Shown one piece after another: positions 1-8,079 of a stretch of 64,000 nucleotides of DNA; the first letter of the stretch is position 1, and the number at the start of each line of letters is the position of its first letter. The notes beneath the pieces are model-generated. The model ran no database searches. It had not been told where the DNA came from and worked only from the letters and a program-made list of their open reading frames with translations. The position numbers and the translations under genes are program-made. Origin of the DNA: Longispora albida DSM 44784 (GTDB lineage: Bacteria; Actinomycetota; Actinomycetes; Mycobacteriales; Micromonosporaceae); contig NZ_KB903834.1 in NCBI RefSeq assembly GCF_000379825.1, forward strand, positions 505,704 to 569,703, written 5' to 3'.

Positions 1-181
1 GACCCGCGCCGGGTGTGGCCGCTCGCACAGCGGTCACAACTCGACAAAGCCCTACAAATCTCCACGGTACTGGCGAGCACTGGCTACCGTTGCTGGTTGA
101 GAAATAATCGGCTCTCAGTGGCAACCGGGCACCTGGTGTTCCGCGTCTTATGAGCAAAGCCGTGAACGGGGAAGGAAAGTC

Positions 182-973
182 ATGCCGCTTCGGGCATTCC
201 GGATCAGTGCCGTAGTCGCCGCCGTGGTCGCGGCCGCCGTTTTGGGCGGCGTGTCCGCGTACGCCATCTCCGCCGAGCCGGATGCCCGTTTCCAGCCTGT
301 CGCCGCCACCTCGTCCCCCGCGCCCGCTCCGAGTACCCCGGCCACGACCACTCCGCCGCCGGTCACTGTCGGCCACAGCGGAGCCTGCGAGGCCGGGGAG
401 AAGCAGCGCGAGGTCGAGGACCTGCTGACCAAGATCGGCGGCTTCGGCCCGATCACCGCCGACGGGTACCAGTCCGATCAGGACTGCACCACGATCAAGG
501 CTTTCCAGAAGCGCTACGACATCCGCCCGGCCTCCGGCCGCCCCGGCCCGCTCACCCACGGCATCGCACAGCGCATCGCGGCCTTCGACCCGGCCAGGTG
601 CGAGGCGGGCCCGGGCCTGACGGCCTGTGTGGACCTGACGAACCAGATCACGTGGGCGATGCGCGACGGCCAGGTCGTCCTCGGCCCGACCGTCGTCCGG
701 ACGGGCATGGCCGGCGGGTTCCAGACCCCGGCCGGGAAGTACGCGCTGGACCGGAAGAACAATCCCGAGTGGTCGGTGCCCTACAAGGTCAACCTGCCGT
801 ACTTCCAGCACTTCCTGAACGGCATGGGCTTCCACGAGACCACGACCTGGATCCACGACTCCTTCGGCTCACACGGCTGCATCAACATGCTCCCAGGCGA
901 CGTGAAGGCCCTGTGGGACATGACGAAGGTAGGCACCCCGGTGCATTTGTGGGGTAGGCGCCCCGGCACCTGA
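182..973 (+). CDS. L,D-transpeptidase (YkuD fold) with peptidoglycan-binding domain
   Basis: Likely a cell-envelope L,D-transpeptidase that makes 3-3 crosslinks in peptidoglycan or attaches proteins to it. The 263-residue protein has a hydrophobic N-terminal segment (residues 7-30, signal peptide or anchor), a Pro/Thr-rich linker to about 62, a peptidoglycan_binding_1-like helical domain (about 70-135) and a C-terminal YkuD catalytic domain. The YkuD signature is visible as His218 followed by SHGC at 230-233, with Cys233 as the nucleophile. The ATG at 182 is preceded by a purine-rich GGGGAAGGAAAG ribosome site. The gene stands alone, with a strong terminator directly behind it. Family assignment is firm; the exact crosslinking role is inferred. 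Confidence 0.9.
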   Translation: MPLRAFRISAVVAAVVAAAVLGGVSAYAISAEPDARFQPVAATSSPAPAPSTPATTTPPPVTVGHSGACEAGEKQREVEDLLTKIGGFGPITADGYQSDQDCTTIKAFQKRYDIRPASGRPGPLTHGIAQRIAAFDPARCEAGPGLTACVDLTNQITWAMRDGQVVLGPTVVRTGMAGGFQTPAGKYALDRKNNPEWSVPYKVNLPYFQHFLNGMGFHETTTWIHDSFGSHGCINMLPGDVKALWDMTKVGTPVHLWGRRPGT

Positions 974-988
974 GACCTGATGTGAATC

Positions 989-1020
989 GGCCCCGCTGTC
1001 GCCAGCGGGGCCCTTTCTTT
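989..1020 (+). terminator. Rho-independent terminator after the L,D-transpeptidase
   Basis: A perfect 10-bp stem (989-998 with 1003-1012), a four-base loop and a CTTTCTTT tail lie 16 bases after the stop codon. Its T-tract overlaps the stop codon of the convergent gene at 1019. Confidence 0.88.
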
Positions 1021-3265
1021 ACGCGAGAGTCGCGGACGTGATCCTCGCCAGAGCGAAGGTGTGCAGGGTTTCGCTGCGCTCGTCCTCGGCGCGCAGGTAG
1101 CCGGCGCCGATCGACATCGGGCGGACGAGGCGGTTGATCGTGGAGCCGTGCGGATCCACGTAGCCCACCCAGACCTGTACCTTGTCGCGGATCGCGTCGC
1201 GCAGCACCGCCAGGGCCTCGTCGATCGAGGTGCTGACGGCGACCGGGGCCCGGCGGGCGGCGCGGAGCCGGGCGTCGCCGATCCGGATCTCCTCGACCAG
1301 GCCGTCGAGGTACGCGCCGGAGGGCTCAGCCGGGGGTACGGCGAGGCGTTCGAACGTGGCGGCCGGGGCGCGCCGGGCGACGACCTTGCTCAGCATGACC
1401 ACGCCGGTGGCGTCCTCGGGCACGGGCGCGTAGCCGGACTCGCGGAGCGTGTCGACGAGCCGCGCGATCGGGTACGGCGAGATGAGGACGGTCGGGGCCA
1501 GCCGGCGGAAGGCCAGGCCGGCCAGGCGCCGGTCGGCGGCGATCTCGGCGAGCAGCGCCTCGTCCTCGCTGCGCAGGTACGCCGAGGCCGAGCCGGCTCG
1601 CAGCCCGCCGTGCTTCCGCGACACGTCGTCGATCAGGTACGTGAGGGCCTGCGGGAGGGCCGTGGTCGACCGGCGAGCGAAGAGCGCGTGCAGGTCGGCA
1701 GCCGCGTACCCGGCGTCGAGGGCTGCGCGGAGGGAGTCGACGCTGACCCGGTACACACTCGGGGTCTCGCGGACGGCCACTGTGGACAGCTCGGTGGCGA
1801 GACCGGAGCTGGGCGGGCCGGGGACGACGATCGTCAGGTCGGCCTGGACCAGCACGTGCTCGACCGGCTCCGGGAGCAGGGCGGCGAGCAGGCTGGCCGG
1901 GCCGGGTGGCCGCTCGTGCAGGCCGAGCGGGTCGTCGTCGGGATGCGGGGTGAGCAGCGCCCGGCCGAAGCTGGTCAGACCGCCCCGGCCGATCAGCCCG
2001 GTCATGGCCGCCTCGTGCAGCGCGGCGGTCAGCAGGGCCGGCCGGGAGTACCGGCGGGGTGAACGCCAGCGGAGCACATCCAGTACCAGATCGGGATCTG
2101 CCCCACTACCTGCCGGAAGCTCGGCGAGCATGCCCAGCACCGCAGCACGCAGGAGCGGGGCACCCGGCCGGGCCAGCTCCCCGGACAGCGCGTTGAACGG
2201 CCGGTCGCGCTCGTCGCGCGTGCCGATCAGGCTGGGCTGGCGGGGCATGCGCAGCCAGGCGTCGGCGAGCACGTGCCAGCGGTCGGCGATGCCGGCGAGC
2301 AGCCAGACGTCGTAGCCCGGGGTGGGCAGCCAGTCGGCGTCGGACGCGCCGACCAGGCCAGCCGAGTAACCGATCTCCAGGACCAGGCCGGCCAGCTCCT
2401 CGTCCACCCCGGAGGTCTTGGCGATCCGCTTCAGCTCGCGGGCGCTGAGGCCGCCGGCCTTGAGCACCGGGGCTGGCAGCGCGCCGAACACGGCCTCGGC
2501 GACCCGGACCAGCTCCATCGCCTGCCCGGCCCCGGCCTGGTCGATCGCCTTCCCGCGCTTGTGGAGGGGCAGCTCCGGCGGGACGGGATGCAGCGGGCCG
2601 AGCGGGCCGGTGTCGCGGCGGAGCAGCAGGCCCACCTCGCGCGGCAGCTCCACGGCGTCGTCGGAGATCGGGACGAGCAGGCGGCGGTTGAGCAGCCAGC
2701 GGACGGGCGAGTCGTCGTTCTTTGCCTCGCGGGCCTCCGACAGCGCGCCGACCGGCGGGCCGGCCGCGAGCGTGTCGAGGACCGCGCGGGACTCCGGCGG
2801 GGCCAGCAGGATCGTGCGGCGGAGGGCCGCCGGGTCACCGGCCAGCTTCGCCGCGGCCTCGTCACCCAGCTCGGCCGCCGGGCGGCCCAGCCCGGCCGGA
2901 TACTGCGAGGTGACCTCGTCGAGCACCGAGACGATCTTCAGCGCGTGGTCGGGGCCGTGCACGATCAGCAGGTCCCGCAGCTTCTCCACCGCCGCCCGCG
3001 CCTCGGTGACATGCGGGGAGGCCAGGGTCAGGACGGCGTCCAGCGCGGCGGGCGCGCCGAGCAGCCGCAGGGCGTCGAGGACCTCCAGGGTGAACCGGTC
3101 GAGGCCCTCCAGCGCCCGCGCGACCGACAACCGGGTCTGTGCCCTGGTCGCCAGGGCCGACAGGTCACCGGGCAACGGGACGGCGAGGTCGGGGCGGGCA
3201 CGCAGCAGGGCAGCGAGGGCCTCATCGGGCAGCGCACGCAGATGGTCAGCCAGGCTCGTAGACAT
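1019..3265 (-). CDS. Helicase-associated protein (XPB/Ssl2-like N-terminal type) with WYL-like C-terminus
   Basis: A 748-residue protein of the actinobacterial 'helicase-associated domain' family, whose genes commonly sit next to XPB. It has no Walker motifs, so it is not a helicase itself. The middle carries the family hallmark [16 protein letters not shown]. The last ~60 residues ([31 protein letters not shown]) look like a WYL domain, a ligand- or nucleic-acid-sensing module found in DNA-damage regulators. The reading frame stays open upstream across XPB, but the ATG at 3265 has a GGGAAG ribosome site and lies 87 bp from the divergent XPB start. A role in DNA repair or transcription-coupled processes with XPB is inference. 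Confidence 0.85.
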   Translation of the reverse strand: MSTSLADHLRALPDEALAALLRARPDLAVPLPGDLSALATRAQTRLSVARALEGLDRFTLEVLDALRLLGAPAALDAVLTLASPHVTEARAAVEKLRDLLIVHGPDHALKIVSVLDEVTSQYPAGLGRPAAELGDEAAAKLAGDPAALRRTILLAPPESRAVLDTLAAGPPVGALSEAREAKNDDSPVRWLLNRRLLVPISDDAVELPREVGLLLRRDTGPLGPLHPVPPELPLHKRGKAIDQAGAGQAMELVRVAEAVFGALPAPVLKAGGLSARELKRIAKTSGVDEELAGLVLEIGYSAGLVGASDADWLPTPGYDVWLLAGIADRWHVLADAWLRMPRQPSLIGTRDERDRPFNALSGELARPGAPLLRAAVLGMLAELPAGSGADPDLVLDVLRWRSPRRYSRPALLTAALHEAAMTGLIGRGGLTSFGRALLTPHPDDDPLGLHERPPGPASLLAALLPEPVEHVLVQADLTIVVPGPPSSGLATELSTVAVRETPSVYRVSVDSLRAALDAGYAAADLHALFARRSTTALPQALTYLIDDVSRKHGGLRAGSASAYLRSEDEALLAEIAADRRLAGLAFRRLAPTVLISPYPIARLVDTLRESGYAPVPEDATGVVMLSKVVARRAPAATFERLAVPPAEPSGAYLDGLVEEIRIGDARLRAARRAPVAVSTSIDEALAVLRDAIRDKVQVWVGYVDPHGSTINRLVRPMSIGAGYLRAEDERSETLHTFALARITSATLA

Positions 3266-3352
3266 CGCTTCCCAAGTTACCTGGACAACGGCTGCCGTGG
3301 GCTCCGCACGATCCGAGGCATACTTGAGGGTCTGCCTTGTGGAGGTTGCTGA

Positions 3353-4993
3353 ATGTCCTGCCTCATCGTCCAGAGCGACAAGACTCTGCTCCTTGAAGTC
3401 GATCATCCCGATGCCCAGGCCTGCCGCCTGGCCATCGCGCCGTTCGCCGAGCTGGAACGGGCACCGGAGCACGTCCACACCTACCGGGTCACCCCGCTGG
3501 GCCTGTGGAACGCACGTGCCGCCGGTCACGACGCCGAATCGGTCGTCGACGCCCTGATCAAGTACAGCCGGTACCCGGTGCCGCACGCGCTCCTGGTCGA
3601 CGTGGCCGAGACGATGTCGCGGTACGGGCGGCTCCAGCTCGTGAACGATCCGGCGCACGGGCTCGTGCTGCGGACCACCGACCGGGCGGTGCTGGTCGAG
3701 GTCGCGAAGGCCAAGCGGCTGGCCGGCATGCTCGGCGGCCGGATCGACGACGACACCATCGCCGTCCACGGCTCCGAGCGCGGCAACGTCAAGCAGGCGC
3801 TGCTCAAGCTCGGCTGGCCCGCCGAGGACCTCGCCGGGTACGTGGACGGCGAGGCGCACCCGATCGACCTCGCTGAGGACGGCTGGCACCTGCGGCCGTA
3901 CCAGGCCGAGGCTGTCGACGGCTTCTGGGCCGGAGGGTCGGGCGTCGTGGTGCTGCCGTGTGGTGCGGGCAAGACGATCGTCGGCGCTGCCGCGATGGCC
4001 CGGGCCTCGGCGACGACGCTGATCCTCGTGACGAACACGGTGGCCGGGCGGCAGTGGAAGCGTGAGCTGATCGCGCGTACCTCGCTGACCGAGGACGAGA
4101 TCGGGGAGTACTCCGGGGAGAAGAAGGAGATCCGGCCGGTCACGATCGCCACGTACCAGGTGCTGACGATGAAGCGCAAAGGCGTGTTCGGGCACCTGGA
4201 CCTGTTCTCGGCCCGGGACTGGGGCCTGGTCATCTACGACGAGGTGCACCTGCTGCCCGCCCCGATGTTCCGGTTCACCGCCGACCTCCAGGCGCGCCGG
4301 CGGCTCGGGCTGACCGCGACGCTGGTCCGCGAGGACGGCCGGGAGGGCGACGTGTTCAGCCTGATCGGGCCGAAGCGGTACGACGCGCCGTGGCGGGACA
4401 TCGAGAACCAGGGCTGGATCGCGCCGGCCGACTGCTGCGAGGTCCGGGTCACGCTGACCGAGCGCGAGCGGATGGCGTACGCGACGGCGGAGGCCGACGA
4501 GCGGTACAGGATGGCGGCCACGTCGGTGTCGAAGCTGCCGGTCATCCGGCGCCTGATCGACCGGCACGCCGAGGAGCAGGTCCTGGTGATCGGCGCGTAC
4601 CTGGACCAGCTCGACCATCTCGGCGTCGAGCTCGACGCGCCGGTGATCGAGGGCAAGACGTCCAACAAGGAACGCGAGCGGCTGTTCGACCTGTTCCGTA
4701 CCGGGGAGCTGCGGACGCTCGTCGTGTCGAAGGTGGCCAACTTCTCGATCGACCTGCCGGAGGCCTCGGTCGCCATCCAGGTGTCCGGGACGTTCGGCTC
4801 CCGGCAGGAGGAGGCGCAGCGGCTCGGCCGGGTGCTGCGGCCCAAGTCCGACGGGCGGCAGGCGCACTTCTACACGGTCGTCGCGCGGGACACCGTCGAC
4901 GCCGAGTACGCGGCACACCGGCAGCGGTTCCTGGCGGAGCAGGGCTACGCGTACACCATCGTGGACGCCGACGACGTACTGGCCGCCGAGTAG
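3353..4993 (+). CDS. DNA repair helicase XPB (superfamily 2)
   Basis: A 546-residue bacterial XPB helicase that would unwind DNA 3' to 5' with ATP. Residues 1-170 form the XPB damage-recognition-like N-terminal region. The helicase core follows: Walker A GAGKT at 204-208, DEVH box at 296-299, TAT at 321-323 and the XPB-specific RED motif at 326-328. The C-terminal RecA lobe contains QRLGRVLRP (motif VI). Length matches bacterial XPB. The ATG at 3353 has a TGGAGG ribosome site. It is divergent from the helicase-associated/WYL gene, which suggests a functional pair. A long hairpin covers its stop codon. Confidence 0.95.
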   Translation: MSCLIVQSDKTLLLEVDHPDAQACRLAIAPFAELERAPEHVHTYRVTPLGLWNARAAGHDAESVVDALIKYSRYPVPHALLVDVAETMSRYGRLQLVNDPAHGLVLRTTDRAVLVEVAKAKRLAGMLGGRIDDDTIAVHGSERGNVKQALLKLGWPAEDLAGYVDGEAHPIDLAEDGWHLRPYQAEAVDGFWAGGSGVVVLPCGAGKTIVGAAAMARASATTLILVTNTVAGRQWKRELIARTSLTEDEIGEYSGEKKEIRPVTIATYQVLTMKRKGVFGHLDLFSARDWGLVIYDEVHLLPAPMFRFTADLQARRRLGLTATLVREDGREGDVFSLIGPKRYDAPWRDIENQGWIAPADCCEVRVTLTERERMAYATAEADERYRMAATSVSKLPVIRRLIDRHAEEQVLVIGAYLDQLDHLGVELDAPVIEGKTSNKERERLFDLFRTGELRTLVVSKVANFSIDLPEASVAIQVSGTFGSRQEEAQRLGRVLRPKSDGRQAHFYTVVARDTVDAEYAAHRQRFLAEQGYAYTIVDADDVLAAE

Positions 4994-5011
4994 GCAGCCA
5001 GTACGTCGTCG
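4969..5011. terminator. 15-bp perfect hairpin spanning the XPB stop codon
   Basis: Bases 4969-4983 pair perfectly with 4997-5011 across a 13-base loop that contains the XPB TAG stop. It lies between two convergent genes (XPB and the lipoprotein ending at 5018), so it can act in both directions. There is no T-run, as is common for actinobacterial terminators. Confidence 0.7.
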
Positions 5012-5017
5012 TGGTTG

Positions 5018-5599
5018 TCAGGCCCCGGTCGACTGCTGGATCGCCGTGACCAGCTTGCTGAAGGTCGGCCGGGCCTCGCCGCAGTCCTCTGCCTCGTACT
5101 TCCGGGTGTTGATCGTCAGCTGGTAGTGGAAGCCGTCGGCGCACTTGGCCGTGCCGGTCTTCGCCAGCTCGGTGCCGAGCGCCGGGTTCTGCGTCAGCGA
5201 GATGATCTGCGAACGCAACTCGGGGCTCAGCTTGCCACTGCGCGTCTTGCCCGTCCGGTCGGTGACCTGCCAGGTGCCCTGCGGCGAGATCTTCCAGGTG
5301 TCCATCACGCCGGCGAAGCCGCCCGTGCGGACCAGGGTGATGTCGGGCAGGCCGGCCGGCAGTTCCGGGCCCTCGGTCGGCCTCGGCGGCTGCGGGGCCG
5401 TCGTGCTGCCGGGCTTGCTGGGAGCCGGGGAGGCGGTGCCGCCGCCGGAGGTACCGGGGGCCGGGGTGGCAGAGGAAGAGCCGGGCGTGACCGAGGTCTG
5501 CGCGGTGGGGCTGCCGGCCTTCGGCTCCTCCTCGGCTCCGCAGGCGGCCAGGGTGGCGGCGGCGAGGCAGCCGATCAGCAGGACACGGACAGTACGCAT
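5018..5599 (-). CDS. Lipoprotein, paralogue of its upstream neighbour (emfourin-like core?)
   Basis: A 193-residue lipoprotein with a signal peptide ending in the lipobox LAAC (Cys20), a Ser/Thr/Pro-rich spacer to about 85, and a C-terminal globular domain of about 105 residues with two cysteines. The domain begins with ITLVRTGGFAG and ends with a FSKLVTAI helix. It shares this layout with the gene at 5607-6101 (GGFAG against GGIAG; WKISPQGTW against WTIAPDGSW). A GGFAG turn followed by a small alpha/beta domain recalls the protealysin inhibitor emfourin, but this is a guess from pattern only. The start has an AGGAGA ribosome site. The seven-base gap to the upstream gene indicates one operon. 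Confidence 0.7.
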   Translation of the reverse strand: MRTVRVLLIGCLAAATLAACGAEEEPKAGSPTAQTSVTPGSSSATPAPGTSGGGTASPAPSKPGSTTAPQPPRPTEGPELPAGLPDITLVRTGGFAGVMDTWKISPQGTWQVTDRTGKTRSGKLSPELRSQIISLTQNPALGTELAKTGTAKCADGFHYQLTINTRKYEAEDCGEARPTFSKLVTAIQQSTGA

Positions 5600-5606
5600 G
5601 GTTCTC

Positions 5607-6101
5607 CTAGGTCGTCACTCGCTGCACGAAGGATGTCAGATCGCCGAACCGCGGCATGGGGCCCTGCACCCCGCAGCTCGGGACCACCCCGGACACCGGC
5701 CCGGACCTCAGCACCATCGTGATGCCGTCCGGGCAGGTACCGGGCTTGCCAGGCAGGTCGAACTCCGCCTTGAGGGCCGGTGAGTGCACCCGCGAGGTCA
5801 GCTCCTGGAGCTGCTCGCCGGTGAGCTTGCCGGTCTTCTTGACCTTCGCGCCGCTGGGGTCGGTGTGCCGCCACGAGCCGTCCGGGGCGATCGTCCACAT
5901 ATCGGACCTACCCGCGATCCCGCCCGTGATCACGATGATCACCTCGGCCGGTACCCGGGTGGCGGACTGGCTGGCCGGCGGCGAGGGCACGGGCGTGGCT
6001 GACGGCCTGCTGCTGGACGGCAGGTCACAGCCGGCCAGCGTCAGGGTCAGTGCCAGCGCCGCCAGGGGAAGGCAGGCCAGCGTTGCTCGGGGGGCACGCA
6101 T
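5607..6101 (-). CDS. Lipoprotein, tandem paralogue of the gene at 5018-5599
   Basis: A 164-residue lipoprotein with the lipobox LAGC (Cys25), a short Pro/Ser linker, then the same roughly 105-residue domain as the downstream gene: IVITGGIAG, MWTIAPDGSW, a GKLTGEQLQEL helix, two cysteines (PGTCPDG and PSCG) and a final DLTSFVQRV helix. The ATG at 6101 gives a complete signal peptide; no ribosome site is evident. The frame extends upstream across the GlcD gene, which I regard as a shadow. Function is unknown; the paralogous pair points to a surface-exposed binding or inhibitor role. Confidence 0.65.
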   Translation of the reverse strand: MRAPRATLACLPLAALALTLTLAGCDLPSSSRPSATPVPSPPASQSATRVPAEVIIVITGGIAGRSDMWTIAPDGSWRHTDPSGAKVKKTGKLTGEQLQELTSRVHSPALKAEFDLPGKPGTCPDGITMVLRSGPVSGVVPSCGVQGPMPRFGDLTSFVQRVTT

Positions 6102-6154
6102 AGGGGTGAGACGCGGCGGCTGCCGCTGCGGTTCCCGGCGATCACGAACGGGAC

Positions 6155-6160
6155 TACGGT
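6155..6160 (+). promoter_or_regulatory. -10 box for a leaderless GlcD-like mRNA
   Basis: TACGGT lies seven bases upstream of the GTG start at 6168, the spacing expected when transcription begins at the start codon. Confidence 0.5.
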
Positions 6161-6167
6161 TTGCGGT

Positions 6168-7496
6168 GTGGGGATTCTTGACGAGCTCGCTGCGTACCGG
6201 CCGGTGACCGACCCGGAGATCCTGGAGACCTACCGGCGCGACGAGGCCGACTTCTGCGCGGCCGGGATGCCGCTGGCGATGCTGCGCCCGTCGACGACCG
6301 GCGAGGTCGCGGAGATCGTCCGGATCGCCGGGCGGTACGGGGTGCCGATCGTGCCGCAGGGAGCCAGGACGGGGCTGGCCGGCGGGGCGAACGCCGTCGA
6401 CGGCTGCCTGATCCTGAGCCTGACCGGCATGAACCAGATCCTGGAGATCGATCCGGTGAACCGGCTCGCCGTCGTGCAGCCGGGCGTGGTCAACTCCGCG
6501 ATCAGCGCGGCGGTGGCCGAGCACGGGCTGTGGTACCCGCCGGATCCCGGCTCGTGGGAGTCGTCGACGATCGGGGGCAACGTCTCGACCGACGCTGGCG
6601 GGATGTGCTGCGTGAAGTACGGCGTGACGAGCCGGTACGTGCTGGGGCTCGAGGTGGTGCTGGCCGACGGCGAGATCCTGCGGACGGGGCGGCGGACGCC
6701 GAAGGGTGTGGCCGGGTACGACCTGACCCGGTTGTTCACCGGCGCGGAGGGCACGCTCGGGATCATCACCGAGATCACGCTCGGGCTGCGGCCCCGGCCC
6801 GCGGCTGGGCTCAGTATCGCCGCGATCTTCCCGACCACGCAGGCCGCCGGGGCCGCCGTGACGGCCATTGTGGCCGGTGGGCATGTGCCGAGCCTGCTGG
6901 AGCTGCTCGACCAGGTCCACCTGCGGGCCATCGAGGACTATCGGCCGATGGGGCTGCGGGCGGACGCGGCGGCCCTGCTGCTGATCGCCGACGACGCGCA
7001 GCCACTGGAACCGCTGGCCGAGCTGTGCGCGGCGGCCGGGGCGACCGAGGTGCACGTCGCGACCGACGCGGTCGAGTCAGCGGCGCTGCTGGCCGCGCGG
7101 CGGCTGGCCCACCCGGCGATGGAACAGCTCGGGAAGCTCATCATCGACGACGTCGCCGTACCGGTGTCGCGGCTGGCCGAGCTGCTGGACGGCATCGAGC
7201 GGATCGCCGGGCGGCACGGGCTGGTGATCGGCGTGGTCGGTCACGCCGGCGACGGGAACATGCACCCGAACATCGTGGTCAGCGACGAGGCTGCCGCCGA
7301 GGCGGCCTTCGAGGAGATCATGGCACTCGGGCTGGAACTCGGTGGCACGTGCACCGGGGAGCACGGCGTCGGGCTGCTCAAACGGGACTGGCTTGCCCGC
7401 GAGCTGGGCCCGGCCGGTGTCCGGGTACATCACGCGATAAAAGCAGCCCTCGACCCGAGAGGGCTTCTGAACCCAGGGAAAATACTGGCACCTTAG
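6168..7496 (+). CDS. FAD-linked oxidase, GlcD / D-lactate dehydrogenase family
   Basis: A 442-residue flavoprotein of the vanillyl-alcohol-oxidase fold that oxidises a 2-hydroxy acid such as glycolate or D-lactate. The FAD-binding PCMH domain occupies about 35-215, with VPQGARTGLAGGANA, DPGSWESSTIGGNVSTDAGG and FTGAEGTLGIITE. The C-terminal cap contains the metal-type motif HAGDGNMHPN and ends GEHGVGLLKR...LDPRGLLNPGKIL, typical of GlcD/Dld. No Fe-S partner is adjacent, so it resembles the single-subunit type. The GTG start is supported by a leaderless promoter rather than a ribosome site. Substrate cannot be fixed from sequence. Confidence 0.9.
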   Translation: MGILDELAAYRPVTDPEILETYRRDEADFCAAGMPLAMLRPSTTGEVAEIVRIAGRYGVPIVPQGARTGLAGGANAVDGCLILSLTGMNQILEIDPVNRLAVVQPGVVNSAISAAVAEHGLWYPPDPGSWESSTIGGNVSTDAGGMCCVKYGVTSRYVLGLEVVLADGEILRTGRRTPKGVAGYDLTRLFTGAEGTLGIITEITLGLRPRPAAGLSIAAIFPTTQAAGAAVTAIVAGGHVPSLLELLDQVHLRAIEDYRPMGLRADAAALLLIADDAQPLEPLAELCAAAGATEVHVATDAVESAALLAARRLAHPAMEQLGKLIIDDVAVPVSRLAELLDGIERIAGRHGLVIGVVGHAGDGNMHPNIVVSDEAAAEAAFEEIMALGLELGGTCTGEHGVGLLKRDWLARELGPAGVRVHHAIKAALDPRGLLNPGKILAP

Positions 7497-7968
7497 TGAC
7501 CTGCACATCGAGCTGCGGCCAGCCGACGGTTTCCTCGCGGGGCTTACGGAACCGCCACTCCTCGCGGAGCGGCTGCGGCACCCGCTGGGCGAGCAGCGCG
7601 AAGATCCCGCCGCAGACGACGCCGAGCGCGGCCCAGGTGCCGGCCCTGGCCGGGGTCATCTGCGCGCCGTAGAGCTGGCTCCACGCCGCCGCGGAGCTGG
7701 CGATCGGGACGGCGACCAGGCCGCCGATCGCGGCACCGAACGGGCCGGACAGGCCACGGCCACCGAACCGCCGGGCCAGCAGGGCCGCGCCGAAGACGGC
7801 GACGGCGGCGAGCAGCGCGCGAGGCCGGGCGTCAGCGGAGACGCCCCCGCCGCCCGGCCAGGACAGCAGCCCGGCGACGGCCGCGAGCAACGGGAGCGCC
7901 GCGCCCAGGAAAACGCCAGCACTCAACCCAACGATCAGGGTGCTGCTCGGCCGAACGGTGGATGCCAT
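7378..7968 (-). CDS. Small membrane protein of unknown function
   Basis: A 196-residue protein that I do not recognise. Residues 10-135 contain four to five hydrophobic segments rich in Ala, Gly and Leu. The last ~65 residues are hydrophilic. The tail (about 39 codons) is read from the opposite strand of the convergent GlcD gene, so the two coding regions overlap by 119 bp and the native end could be disputed. The ATG at 7968 has a TAATGT box six bases upstream, supporting a leaderless start. Confidence 0.6.
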   Translation of the reverse strand: MASTVRPSSTLIVGLSAGVFLGAALPLLAAVAGLLSWPGGGGVSADARPRALLAAVAVFGAALLARRFGGRGLSGPFGAAIGGLVAVPIASSAAAWSQLYGAQMTPARAGTWAALGVVCGGIFALLAQRVPQPLREEWRFRKPREETVGWPQLDVQVTKVPVFSLGSEALSGRGLLLSRDVPGHRPGPARGQASPV

Positions 7969-7974
7969 ATCGCC

Positions 7975-7980
7975 ACATTA
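7975..7980 (-). promoter_or_regulatory. -10 box (TAATGT) for the leaderless membrane-protein gene
   Basis: Read on the minus strand, TAATGT is followed by six bases and the ATG at 7968. Confidence 0.45.
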
Positions 7981-8079
7981 CGAAGGCGAGGGACACCGTC
8001 CGACGGAAATTGCGTCACAAGTCGGCAACAGAATCAGGCCGGGCCGGGCGGAGAGGGCATTCCGGGCACATCAGATCGT

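Noticed and set aside
3266..4918. Continuation of the helicase-associated frame upstream (1299 residues in total)
   Set aside because: It runs antisense through the whole XPB gene, has skewed Arg/Pro/Gly-rich composition, and the ATG at 3265 has a ribosome site.
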